Origin: Undibacterium hunanense
Lineage (GTDB): Bacteria; Pseudomonadota; Gammaproteobacteria; Burkholderiales; Burkholderiaceae_D
Direction of reading: 5' to 3'
DNA: 64,000 nt
Assembly: GCF_014284335.1 (NCBI RefSeq)
Contig: NZ_JACOGF010000007.1
Span: forward strand, 62,001 to 126,000
A program made the position numbers and the translations under genes. The notes under the pieces are model-generated. The model saw only the letters and a program-made list of their open reading frames with translations. It ran no database searches and had not been told where the DNA came from. This document shows positions 1-8,087 of the stretch, in pieces. How positions within the stretch are numbered: position 1 is the stretch's first letter; every line of letters starts with the position of its first letter.

Positions 1-1
1 C

Positions 2-1048
2 CACCTGATCATAGGAAAACCCCAGCACTTCACCAGCGACCAGGATGTACCTTTGCAGTATGGGCTGGACAATGCCGGTGACCTGAAAAACAAAATCCTG
101 GCAGACCCTGCCGTGCGCTATGTCTTGCCGCGCATTGAATACAGTGGCCTGATCAGCAATGGCGACAAATCCACCATCATGCTGGCGATAGGCATAGACC
201 CCGATGCCGAATTTTCTGTCAAAGGCCCTACCCTGACAGTCAAGGAAGGCGAACTGATACAGACTGAATCGACAGAAGCAGAAATCGTCCTCGGTGAAGC
301 CCTGGCACGCAGTCTGAAAGCCAGGCCCGGCAGCAGCCTGACCCTGATGGCCAGCACCACCGACGGCGCCCTGAATGCAGTGGATGTGACGGTCAAAGGC
401 CTGGTCTCAACCGGTGTGCCGGATCTGGACAAGCGCCTGGTGTATTCAAATATCAGGACGGCACAAAAACTGCTGAATACGCAGCGGGTTTCCAGCCTTG
501 GGGTTTTCCTTAATTCCATGGAAGCGACCATGCCGGCCCAGGCCAGGCTGGCACAGGCACTGCCCGAACTGACGGTGCAAAACTGGCTTGAACAGGCTTT
601 CTTTTACAAGTCAGTCCGCGATTTGTATAACCGCATCTTTGGTGCACTGGGTGCCATCATCAGCTTCATCGTGGTGTTTGTGGTGGCGAATGCCATGGCG
701 ATGGCCATTATCGAACGTACCCGCGAAATCGGCACTCTGCGTGCCATGGGTACTTTACCCGGACAACTGACACGCAGCTTTTCCTTCGAAGGCATGTTGC
801 TGGGTGGTGCAGGTGCGGTATTGGGGGCGGTACTGGCAATCAGCGTGGCATTGCTGCTGACGGTGTTCCCGGTGCAGATGCCCCCGCCACCAGGACGTTC
901 CAGCGGTTATCCATTGTTGATCAGCATAGATGCGGCAATGTACGCCATCACCATCTTCACGATGATTGCTCTGTCGATGCTGTCTTCAGCACTGATCGCC
1001 CGCAAGACACTGCGTCAGCCCATCGTCGATGCACTGGCACACAATTAA
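2..1048 (+). CDS. FtsX/MacB-type ABC transporter permease, C-terminal part (5' end outside window)
   Basis: The reading frame is open from base 2, so the gene begins upstream of the window; the first in-frame codons (HLIIGKPQHF) already look like protein. The visible 349 residues show a long periplasmic domain (roughly the first 200 residues) followed by three hydrophobic segments. The first carries the FtsX-family signature around NAMAMAIIERTREIGTLRAMG, where a membrane helix is followed by an ERxREIGxLRAxG cytoplasmic turn. This architecture is typical of LolCE/MacB-type permeases, which couple a cytoplasmic ATPase to extraction or efflux across the envelope. It is followed after 15 nt by a LolA-like periplasmic protein and then a beta-barrel protein, suggesting one envelope-directed operon whose ATPase gene lies upstream. 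The substrate cannot be read from sequence. Confidence 0.85.
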   Translation, partial: HLIIGKPQHFTSDQDVPLQYGLDNAGDLKNKILADPAVRYVLPRIEYSGLISNGDKSTIMLAIGIDPDAEFSVKGPTLTVKEGELIQTESTEAEIVLGEALARSLKARPGSSLTLMASTTDGALNAVDVTVKGLVSTGVPDLDKRLVYSNIRTAQKLLNTQRVSSLGVFLNSMEATMPAQARLAQALPELTVQNWLEQAFFYKSVRDLYNRIFGALGAIISFIVVFVVANAMAMAIIERTREIGTLRAMGTLPGQLTRSFSFEGMLLGGAGAVLGAVLAISVALLLTVFPVQMPPPPGRSSGYPLLISIDAAMYAITIFTMIALSMLSSALIARKTLRQPIVDALAHN

Positions 1049-1063
1049 AAAACGGAAAACACC

Positions 1064-1804
1064 ATGAAAACTTATACACGTATCGCCATCCTGCTGCTGG
1101 CAAGTGCCGCTGGCCTGGTCAGGGCAGATGAAGTCAGTGACTTGTTGAAAGCTGCCGACCTGTTTCGTATAGGAACAGAAAACATGCAGGTGGAAACCGA
1201 GATCACCACCTATGCCAAAGACGGCAGTAAAGAAAAAGAAAGAAATTACCTGGTATTTTCCCAAACCAACCATCAATCGCTGGTGTTGATGAAAAGTCCC
1301 GCAGAAAAAGGCCAAAAGGTCTTGATGCTGGGTGATGATTTCTGGATGCTGTTACCTGGCAGCCAGCGTCCGCTGCGGATTACGCCCATGCAAAAACTGC
1401 TGGGTGACGCCTCCATCGGTGACATAGCCACCATGAGCTGGGCCCAGGATTACACCGGCAAGATCATAGGCGAAGAAAAATGCAATGACAAACCCTGCCT
1501 GCACCTGAGCCTGAATGCCGTGCGCAAATCGGTGGCTTACCAGCGCATAGAACTGTGGCTGGGCAAAACCCGGCATGAACCGGTCAAGGCAGATTTGTAT
1601 GTGCAATCAGAAAAACTCGCCAAGCAGGCCAGTTTCATCCTGGACAAGCCACAAGCACCGACTGCCGTGGCAGAAATGCTGTTGCTGGACCAGTTGAGCA
1701 GCCACAAGGAGACGCGGGTACGGTATATCAGCCGCAAGCAAAAAACCGTGCCTGAACAATGGCTGAACCCTATGTTCCTGGCGAAAAATCCCAGTCTGGA
1801 GTAA
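1064..1804 (+). CDS. Outer membrane lipoprotein-sorting (LolA-like, COG2834) periplasmic protein
   Basis: A 246-residue protein starting with a clear Sec signal peptide (MKTYTRIAILLLASAAGLVRA). The mature part matches the LolA-like family often called outer membrane lipoprotein-sorting protein: a YLVFSQTNHQSLVLMKSPAEKGQKVLML stretch followed by DDFWMLLPGSQRPLRI and a C-terminal part rich in strand-like segments. Family members bind acyl chains in an open beta-barrel in the periplasm. The start is fixed by the signal peptide and by the 15-nt gap after the permease gene. The next gene begins 2 nt after its stop, so the three genes are probably cotranscribed. Together they suggest movement of a hydrophobic molecule from inner to outer membrane, but this is inferred from context. 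Confidence 0.8.
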   Translation: MKTYTRIAILLLASAAGLVRADEVSDLLKAADLFRIGTENMQVETEITTYAKDGSKEKERNYLVFSQTNHQSLVLMKSPAEKGQKVLMLGDDFWMLLPGSQRPLRITPMQKLLGDASIGDIATMSWAQDYTGKIIGEEKCNDKPCLHLSLNAVRKSVAYQRIELWLGKTRHEPVKADLYVQSEKLAKQASFILDKPQAPTAVAEMLLLDQLSSHKETRVRYISRKQKTVPEQWLNPMFLAKNPSLE

Positions 1805-1806
1805 GC

Positions 1807-3060
1807 ATGCCTGATTTCAAACACCATGTACTTGCCAGCTTGCTGACAGTATTGTTCTGCACACCTTTTGCGGTAATGGCTGAAGAATCCGATTTCAGTG
1901 GCCAGGTGCGAGGGCTGGTCAACAGCACGACCAGCAACAGTGCCAGCCAGCTCGCCATAGCGAATCAGCTTGCTCCCGGGCTGACCAGCGGTCATGCGCA
2001 GTTGGCCGTCATGGAAACCGAGTTGCGCGCCAGCGCCAAGGGCATCAACGCGGTCGCTACCGTGCAAGGACAGATGAACGATGGCGGGCGCACTCAGGCA
2101 ACGGCCTGGCTGAATGAATTGTATGGCAGCATGGGGGATGGTGCCTGGCAGTTCAGCGCCGGCAAAAAAACCATCGCCTGGGACGTCGGCTATGGTTTCC
2201 GGCCAAATGATGTCGTGGCGCAGGAAAAGCGCCGTTCACTGATCAGCAACACCATCATCGGCAAACCTTTGGCGAGTGTCGAATACTTCAATACGACTAC
2301 GTCTGTGTCTGCGGTCTGGGTCAACCCTGGCCATGCAGCAAGCACCGATGTCGCGGATGAGCAAGCTCTTGCCGCCCGCGTTTATCACCACACTGGCGGT
2401 GTCGATTTACATGGCTTTGCCCGTTATGGACAAAAAAATGGAGGCAGTGTCGGTGCAGCAGCCTCATGGGTAGCGACCGATGAAATGGAAGTACATGCAT
2501 CCCTGCGTTATATGCAGCGCAACACGGGTCTGCGCATGAATGCCGACAGCAGCCTTTTGCAACGCAACACGCCCTGGCAAAACAGCACGCAAAATAATGT
2601 CGTGCAAGCCATGCTGGGTGCCAATTACACGACAGAATCGCAACACAGTTTTTTCCTGGAAGCCTGGTGGGATGGCACCGCCCTGTCCGGCCGGGAATGG
2701 CAAGACTGGAACACGCGCAATCAAGCCTTGCAGGCCAGCGTAAATTACCTGCCGCAAATGCGGCAAGTCATCGGCTATAACCTGGTCTGGCAAAACCAGG
2801 CACTGTCGGCATCAGGCAATATCCGCCGCAAGAATGTTTTTGCGCGCTGGAGCTGGCAAGAAAACAACTGGCAACCTTCACTGGATATCTTGTGGACACC
2901 GGAAGACAATGGTCGCATCATCACGGCAGCAGTGGGCTGGCAAGGCGACCGCATCAGCATCAATGCCGGCCTGCGTCTGTATGGCGGTCCTGCCAGGGCG
3001 ATACTGGCGCAATTGCCGGACAGCAGGATGGCTTATCTGTCAGCCACCTGGGCTTTCTGA
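1807..3060 (+). CDS. Predicted outer-membrane beta-barrel protein
   Basis: A 417-residue protein with a signal peptide (MPDFKHHVLASLLTVLFCTPFAVMA). An ATG further upstream in the same frame would overlap the previous gene by 46 bases and place the signal peptide internally, so the ATG at 1807 is chosen. The mature protein consists of alternating polar/hydrophobic strands and ends in a C-terminal aromatic residue (SATWAF), the usual signal for BAM-mediated insertion into the outer membrane. I do not recognise a named family. Its position directly after an FtsX-like permease and a LolA-like carrier suggests it is the outer-membrane component of the same export or sorting route. It could also be a porin-like protein of unrelated function. 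Confidence 0.7.
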   Translation: MPDFKHHVLASLLTVLFCTPFAVMAEESDFSGQVRGLVNSTTSNSASQLAIANQLAPGLTSGHAQLAVMETELRASAKGINAVATVQGQMNDGGRTQATAWLNELYGSMGDGAWQFSAGKKTIAWDVGYGFRPNDVVAQEKRRSLISNTIIGKPLASVEYFNTTTSVSAVWVNPGHAASTDVADEQALAARVYHHTGGVDLHGFARYGQKNGGSVGAAASWVATDEMEVHASLRYMQRNTGLRMNADSSLLQRNTPWQNSTQNNVVQAMLGANYTTESQHSFFLEAWWDGTALSGREWQDWNTRNQALQASVNYLPQMRQVIGYNLVWQNQALSASGNIRRKNVFARWSWQENNWQPSLDILWTPEDNGRIITAAVGWQGDRISINAGLRLYGGPARAILAQLPDSRMAYLSATWAF

Positions 3061-3134
3061 AGGCGGGAGCCCGGGTTTGGGCGATGTTTGGGCGATAATA
3101 GCGGCTTGTGCCATGATTGCTGAAAGCCGCCTGT

Positions 3135-3743
3135 ATGTCGAAATCCCATGTTGATGCCAATTACCGTTTCATTGCCGCCAATCAGGAAGTGAATACCCGT
3201 ATCGCCCAAAGACATCAGGCACTGGCGCTGTATGTGACCCTGGTAGTGAGCCTGCTGGCAGCGCTGGTGGCCTTGAAACCGGGCGAAGCGACCAGCAAGT
3301 TGCCGATAGAATGGCTGGTACTGGGTTTTCCGGTGGCGTCAATCTGCCTGGCATTTTTGAATTACAAGGCAGAACGCTCCATAACCAATCTGCGCCATTT
3401 CCTTGCCACACTGGAAAGGCTGGAAAATGCCCACCTGCATCTGCCCAGTTATAACACGGACCCACGCTGGGCCAGGACTGCCAACAAGGCCAGGCGGTTT
3501 CAGGATTATGCCTGTGCAGTGCTGGTGGCTGCGGCAAATGCAATAGGCCTGGGGGCGGTCGTACATATCTACCCGGATCGTATTGCGGCGAATCAGTTTG
3601 TAGTCTGGATCAGTGTCATCACCGCCCTGCTTTCACTGTTTGTTTTGCTGTTCATGCCAGCCTGGAGTTATCGGCCAGATGATGAACCTGCCACCAGGGA
3701 AGATGCGCCGGCCCCACCGGCAGAATCAGCTTCAGGCGGCTGA
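3135..3743 (+). CDS. Conserved four-helix inner membrane protein, function unknown
   Basis: A 202-residue protein starting at the ATG of MSKSHVDANYRF. Four hydrophobic segments occur in two hairpins: about residues 30-50 and 65-85, then 135-160 and 168-190. They are separated by a cytoplasmic stretch with a basic helix (ARTANKARRFQDYA). The C-terminus is an acidic/proline-rich tail (DDEPATREDAPAPPAESASGG). The paired-helix layout resembles SLATT-type and other small membrane proteins, but I cannot assign it to a family. The last 76 bases overlap the 3' end of the convergent diguanylate cyclase gene, so the proline-rich tail is encoded opposite the cyclase C-terminus. Confidence 0.6.
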   Translation: MSKSHVDANYRFIAANQEVNTRIAQRHQALALYVTLVVSLLAALVALKPGEATSKLPIEWLVLGFPVASICLAFLNYKAERSITNLRHFLATLERLENAHLHLPSYNTDPRWARTANKARRFQDYACAVLVAAANAIGLGAVVHIYPDRIAANQFVVWISVITALLSLFVLLFMPAWSYRPDDEPATREDAPAPPAESASGG

Positions 3744-4702
3744 TCCATACGCACCGCATTGCGCCCGGAGAGCTTTGCTGCATACAGCATGGTATCGGCT
3801 CTCTGGAACCAGGTATCGGTGTCATCACTCGGCAGTTTTTTAGCAACGCCGATGGAAACCGTTACCGGATAATCTTGCAGCAATTCTGTTTTTTCAACCA
3901 GTGCACGCAATTCTTCAGCAAAGCGGGCACCTGTGATGTGGTCAGCCCCCATTGCGACCACTACAAACTCTTCACCACCGTAGCGAAACAGGCTGTCAAT
4001 GGCACGAATGCGGCCACGCAGCAGTGAACAGAAACTGATCAGTACCTGGTCCCCCACCGGATGACCAAACTGGTCATTCACTTTCTTGAAATGATCCAGA
4101 TCGAGTATCAGCAGACAGGCATTTACCTGAGAATGATCATCAGCACAAATTTCCTGCAATTTGCGATCAAAGGCGCGACGATTGCCGACCCCGGTCAGAA
4201 AGTCTTTTTCCGCCTGCTGGTTCAGTTCAGAATGCTGCAGGTTGGTTCTATGCGAGAAAATGGCGGCGAACAGATTGATCAGTACCAGCGTCACGATGAT
4301 GCTGGACAGATCCAGTACCGACATCGCACTGAACAAAATGCCTATCAGGCACGCCAGGGAGACGGAGTTGATCATCAGGGCTTCGTTGGCACGCAGGATA
4401 AAGAATGCAGCAATCATGGTGGGATAGACCCAATACACGATGGCCTGCCCTTTGATATAGATGGCGGCCAGCATGCCCATGGAATAAAACACGGTAACGG
4501 CCAGGCCGGCAAAGCGTACGCGCCGGGTACGCCAGACAAACAGCATGATGCACAACATGCCGGCAACAATCAGCAAATCGACGGTTGCCAGCAACCAGTT
4601 CTTCTGGGCCATGCGGATAAGGCCGAAAGGAAGTATGCTGGGTATGCTCAGGCCGCAGAGCATCAGCAAGATGATTTCTTCTTTTGAGCGTTTTAAAAAC
4701 AT
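3668..4702 (-). CDS. Membrane-bound diguanylate cyclase (GGDEF domain)
   Basis: A 344-residue protein with about six membrane helices in its first 170 residues, a linker (HSELNQQAEKDFLTGVGNRRAFD), and a GGDEF domain. The active site is GGEEF, compatible with catalysis. An inhibitory-site motif RAID lies exactly five residues before it, so product inhibition by c-di-GMP is expected. The magnesium-binding DLDHFKKVND segment is intact. It should convert two GTP to c-di-GMP in the cytoplasm in response to an unidentified signal sensed by the membrane part. The gene converges on and overlaps the preceding plus-strand membrane protein by 76 bases. An HD-GYP-type gene lies about 0.8 kb away on the same strand, so synthesis and breakdown functions are neighbours. 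Confidence 0.88.
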   Translation of the reverse strand: MFLKRSKEEIILLMLCGLSIPSILPFGLIRMAQKNWLLATVDLLIVAGMLCIMLFVWRTRRVRFAGLAVTVFYSMGMLAAIYIKGQAIVYWVYPTMIAAFFILRANEALMINSVSLACLIGILFSAMSVLDLSSIIVTLVLINLFAAIFSHRTNLQHSELNQQAEKDFLTGVGNRRAFDRKLQEICADDHSQVNACLLILDLDHFKKVNDQFGHPVGDQVLISFCSLLRGRIRAIDSLFRYGGEEFVVVAMGADHITGARFAEELRALVEKTELLQDYPVTVSIGVAKKLPSDDTDTWFQRADTMLYAAKLSGRNAVRMDQPPEADSAGGAGASSLVAGSSSGR

Positions 4703-4905
4703 ACTGAATTTCCCTGGCAGCTATGCAGGCGAGCGATCAGACATTTCACCCTTGCATAATCAAGCTTGAGTTCAACATGGAATCTGTTCGTTTCCAGACT
4801 AACTCAACCAGGATGCATATGTCCAACACAAAACGATGGTGTTGGCATGAAAAAAACAGCTTTGAAGGATATTGACTGTTGAACCAGTAAAGCGTCAGTT
4901 GCTAT

Positions 4906-5451
4906 TCAGCCGGTAATATGCGGATGCAGCAATGCGTACATCCAGAAATTACCTGGCTTGCCACGTAACATGCGAAAAGCCCGCAAATAACCCTCGCGCT
5001 GAAATCCCAGGCGCTCCAGCACACTGACAGAACTGGCATTACTTTCCAGTACCGTGGCCTGTATGCGGTTCAGTCTGCCCTCGCCAAAACCCCAGTCACA
5101 CATGGCCCGGGCAGCCGCAGGCATGATGCGTTTTCCCCAGTATTCAGGGGCCAGGTCATAGGCTAGTTCTGCGCTGCGGTTAAGATCGGACATGGTATGA
5201 AAGCCGACTGTCCCTATCAGCACATCATCCAGCTTTCTGACGATAGCCAGACGTATGGGCGAATTGACTTCATCTGCTTCATACATGGCAAGCTGGGGCA
5301 GCAAGTCGTCTGCCGATTCCAGATTCCAGCTGGTATGACGTATGACATCAGGGTTTTTCAGGTAGGCATACCATGCACTGGCATCATCAACACGGATATT
5401 GCGCAGTGTTAAATCGTCAAAACCCGGATCGGGGATGTTGGTTATCTGCAT
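4906..5451 (-). CDS. GNAT family N-acetyltransferase (RimJ/RimL type)
   Basis: A 181-residue protein from the ATG of MQITNIPDPGF. A longer in-frame start exists but would overlap the upstream HPt/HD-GYP gene. The sequence has the RimJ/RimL pattern: LRNIRVDDASAWYAYLKNPDV near the N-terminus, GTVGFHTMSD, ELAYDLAPEYWGKRIMPAAARAMCDWGF (acetyl-CoA pyrophosphate loop region), RIQATVLESNASSVSVLERLGFQREG. These enzymes transfer acetyl from acetyl-CoA to an amine, often a protein N-terminus or a small molecule. The target here is not evident. It begins 22 nt after the HPt/HD-GYP stop codon and is probably cotranscribed with it. A 7-bp hairpin lies downstream at 4823-4845 but lacks a U-run. Confidence 0.82.
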   Translation of the reverse strand: MQITNIPDPGFDDLTLRNIRVDDASAWYAYLKNPDVIRHTSWNLESADDLLPQLAMYEADEVNSPIRLAIVRKLDDVLIGTVGFHTMSDLNRSAELAYDLAPEYWGKRIMPAAARAMCDWGFGEGRLNRIQATVLESNASSVSVLERLGFQREGYLRAFRMLRGKPGNFWMYALLHPHITG

Positions 5452-5473
5452 ATCGAATACTAAAAAGGCAAGT

Positions 5474-6580
5474 CTACTGTTTGGCGATAAGCTTGCGTAC
5501 CACCGAGTTGAATACTTCAACCATTTGCGGATCGAACTGGCTGTCGCTATTGGCATTGATTTCTGAAATGGCGCTCAGCAAACTGCGCTTGTAGCTGCGG
5601 TCTGAACGTTCATTGGTGACCGAGCAAAAGGTATCAACGATGGATAACATGCGGGCACCGGGATGAATCTGCTCACCCTGCAAGCCATTGGGATAGCCGG
5701 AACCATCAAAGCGTTCATGATGATCCAGCACCATGCGTGCCGCCTCATCCCAGCCACCAAAGCGCAACAGTAGCTGGCTGCTGGTGACCACATGTTCCTG
5801 GATCTTTTTGACTTCTTCCTTGGACAGGACACCTTCCTTGTTAAAGATGCTATGCGGGATGAAGCTCATGCCCACATCATGCATGAGAGACGCGACTTTC
5901 AGTTGCTCTGCATCGACCAGAAAGTTCAAAGCCTCATTCAGCGACTCCGTCAATTGCGCGACCTGGTCAGTACGGTTCTTGCGATAGATACTGAGATTGT
6001 CGATATGCGCAGCAAATTTGCGCATCAGTTCCATGTCGGCTGGCAATTCCAGTACGACCTTCTGGGGTTTTGACACGGTGTCATTGCTTTCGGCTTTGCC
6101 ATCGAGCAGTGCAATGGCATCCTTGAAGTGTTGAGGCTGAAAGCCATGTGCACTGTTTTTTTGCAGCGCATCACACAAGTCAAATAATTTCTTGCGCCGG
6201 ATATCGCTGGTAAAACCATGGGCGATCAAATCATTGAGCAAATCTTCAACTTCATCGTTAGCCAGCAGCAAAAATTCACCCAGTTCGCGGAAATAAGGAT
6301 CCTGGTTCGCGCGAACTCTGGCGACGATTTCTTCTATGCGGTGCAGCAAATCAGTAAAAGGCCCCAGCCCCACCATCTGGCAATTGCCCTTGAGCGAATG
6401 CATGGCACGGAACAGGCGGTGGATATAGGCAGTGCCGCCGCCATTATTGAGTTCCTTGACACAAACCTCGGCCTCTTCACATGCCTCACGCGTGCAATCG
6501 ACAAAATCGTCGATGATAGTACGTTCCATGGCCAGAAATTCCGGGCAGGTAAAGGTATCAGCGCCATGCGGTGTGTTCAT
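5474..6580 (-). CDS. HPt domain fused to HD-GYP-like phosphodiesterase domain
   Basis: A 368-residue protein starting at MNTPHGADTF. Residues about 15-120 form a histidine phosphotransfer domain with the phospho-acceptor motif RAMHSLKGN (His61). After a linker, residues about 185-365 form an HD-GYP-like domain with HDVG (His234-Asp235) and HHERFDGSGYP (residues 287-297). HD-GYP enzymes hydrolyse c-di-GMP. Two positions look non-canonical. The lysine usual after HDxG is Met238. The first metal-ligand His expected about 30 residues before HD appears to be Asn202, though this alignment is by eye. An upstream in-frame ATG would add 30 residues without similarity. The HPt domain implies control by phosphorelay from a kinase encoded elsewhere. 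A GNAT gene follows after 22 nt. Confidence 0.8.
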   Translation of the reverse strand: MNTPHGADTFTCPEFLAMERTIIDDFVDCTREACEEAEVCVKELNNGGGTAYIHRLFRAMHSLKGNCQMVGLGPFTDLLHRIEEIVARVRANQDPYFRELGEFLLLANDEVEDLLNDLIAHGFTSDIRRKKLFDLCDALQKNSAHGFQPQHFKDAIALLDGKAESNDTVSKPQKVVLELPADMELMRKFAAHIDNLSIYRKNRTDQVAQLTESLNEALNFLVDAEQLKVASLMHDVGMSFIPHSIFNKEGVLSKEEVKKIQEHVVTSSQLLLRFGGWDEAARMVLDHHERFDGSGYPNGLQGEQIHPGARMLSIVDTFCSVTNERSDRSYKRSLLSAISEINANSDSQFDPQMVEVFNSVVRKLIAKQ

Positions 6581-6856
6581 TGTGGACCGTTCATGTTTGT
6601 ACTGCGTCAGTGGAGGAGGATGAATAAAAGACTGCAGGAAATTATAGTGGCAGAGCATCACGGCAATCAATTCCTCAAGTGTAGAGGCAGTTTTGCATGC
6701 CGTGTCACATGAATCAATATTTTGATTAAAAGAAACATTAATTAAATTGCAAATAGTTTGCTAAAATAAACATTCTTAATGAACTTTTTGCATGTGTGCC
6801 ACTCACTCATACTGTTGAACATTCAGATCGTGAGCAGATAATCCAATCGACCCATC

Positions 6857-7945
6857 ATGAAAACCAGAATACTGAAAATAGTCACCCCGGTGTGGCATAT
6901 GCTTCCCAGGCAGTTCCGGGAAACGGGTTTAGCCGCACGAATACGAAAGCAGTTCATACCGCCGCCACACGCAGTGTCACACCCCGAGCCCATCGTTATT
7001 ACACAGCAACCCGTCACACCAGAGCCCGTAGCTGAGTTAGCCGCAGCAACACCAGCAGCAGACACACAAAATATCGCCGAACACATCCAGGCGTGGCAAG
7101 ATCGCTTCACTGCCAGGCATGATTATCAGCAAGACCCTGCCCTCCCACTTCCCCATTTATTAAAATCGGCGATATGTACAGAACAGGTCATGCGTTCTGA
7201 AACCTTTCAGTACTGGACGGTGCGCATGGGTGACCGCCCCGGACATATGCACAGAAAAATCTGGGAATGGGCGTTTATTGTGCAGGCGCTGAAAGAACGC
7301 GGCATGCTACAGGCTGGACAACTGGGCCTGGGTTTTGCAGTTGGTACTGAACCGTTGACGGCGCTGTTCGCCGCCCACGGTGCCAGCATTGTAGCAACCG
7401 ATCTGTTTACCGAAGAAGCACAGGCCAAGGGCTGGGTAGAATCGACCCAGCACGCCAATGGTTTTGAAGCCATCAACCAGAGAAACCTGTGTGATGAAAA
7501 AGAGCTGCACAGGCTGGTTGAATTCAAGTTTGCCGATATGAACAATATCAGTGAAGAACTGCATGGCAAATTCGACTTCCTCTGGTCTTCATGCGCGTTT
7601 GAACATCTGGGGTCCATCGAACACGGCAAGAATTTTGTGTACAACGCCATGCACTGCCTGAAGCCGGGTGGATTTGCCATCCATACGACCGAGTTTAACC
7701 TGTCATCCGATGAGGACACCGTAGACAGTGGCGCCACCGTACTGTTCCGCAAACGGGATATACAGGAAATCATCAACACCTTGCAGGCGCAGGGCCATCA
7801 GATAGCCATAGACTGGGATGAGGGTGATGGCTACGCTGATGGTCATGTTGATCTTGCACCGTATATACAGGACACCCATCTGCGTCTGCAGATAGAAAAA
7901 TATGTCGTTACCTCGATAGGTCTGATCGTACAAAAAGCACTTTGA
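6857..7945 (+). CDS. Class I SAM-dependent methyltransferase
   Basis: A 362-residue protein. Residues 1-75 are a basic then proline/alanine-rich segment without clear fold. The rest carries a Rossmann-type methyltransferase core: LGLGFAVGTEPLTALFAAHGASIVATDL (motif I plus the acidic residue that binds the SAM ribose), KFDFLWSSCAFEHLGS (motif IV region) and AMHCLKPGGFAIHTTEFNL (post-motif). The substrate is unknown; the best guess is a glycan or surface-polymer methyltransferase because related proteins often sit in such loci, but there are no glycan genes here. The gene stands alone, preceded by an AT-rich 276-base gap shared with the divergent HPt/HD-GYP gene, and followed by a bidirectional terminator. 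Confidence 0.75.
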   Translation: MKTRILKIVTPVWHMLPRQFRETGLAARIRKQFIPPPHAVSHPEPIVITQQPVTPEPVAELAAATPAADTQNIAEHIQAWQDRFTARHDYQQDPALPLPHLLKSAICTEQVMRSETFQYWTVRMGDRPGHMHRKIWEWAFIVQALKERGMLQAGQLGLGFAVGTEPLTALFAAHGASIVATDLFTEEAQAKGWVESTQHANGFEAINQRNLCDEKELHRLVEFKFADMNNISEELHGKFDFLWSSCAFEHLGSIEHGKNFVYNAMHCLKPGGFAIHTTEFNLSSDEDTVDSGATVLFRKRDIQEIINTLQAQGHQIAIDWDEGDGYADGHVDLAPYIQDTHLRLQIEKYVVTSIGLIVQKAL

Positions 7946-7980
7946 AAATGATGGCCTGGTTATAAAAACCAGTAAATAAA

Positions 7981-8014
7981 AAAATCCTGAAACCTCGCGG
8001 CTTCAGGATTTTTT
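7981..8014. terminator. Bidirectional intrinsic terminator
   Basis: A perfect 11-bp stem (AAAATCCTGAA at 7981-7991 with its complement at 8002-8012) closes a 10-nt loop. It is followed by T residues on the plus strand and preceded by an A-tract, which gives a U-run on the minus transcript. It lies between the convergent methyltransferase and M16 peptidase genes and can serve both. Confidence 0.85.
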
Positions 8015-8040
8015 AACATGCTTTTCGGCTCATCTTCAAC

Positions 8041-8084
8041 GCATCTTTAATTCAGCTACTGCGCATCTCCAATTCAGCTACTGC
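8041..8084. repeat. Two-copy 22-bp tandem duplication
   Basis: Bases 8041-8062 and 8063-8084 are a head-to-tail duplication differing at two positions; both copies contain AATTCAGCTACTGCGC. It lies just past the M16 peptidase stop codon, between it and the terminator. No function is evident; it may be a replication slippage product. Confidence 0.7.
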
Positions 8085-8087
8085 GCT

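Noticed and set aside
4823-4845. Hairpin CCAACAC/GTGTTGG downstream of the GNAT gene as a terminator
   Set aside because: It has only a 7-bp stem with a 9-nt loop and no U-run in the direction of the GNAT transcript; it is too weak to call.
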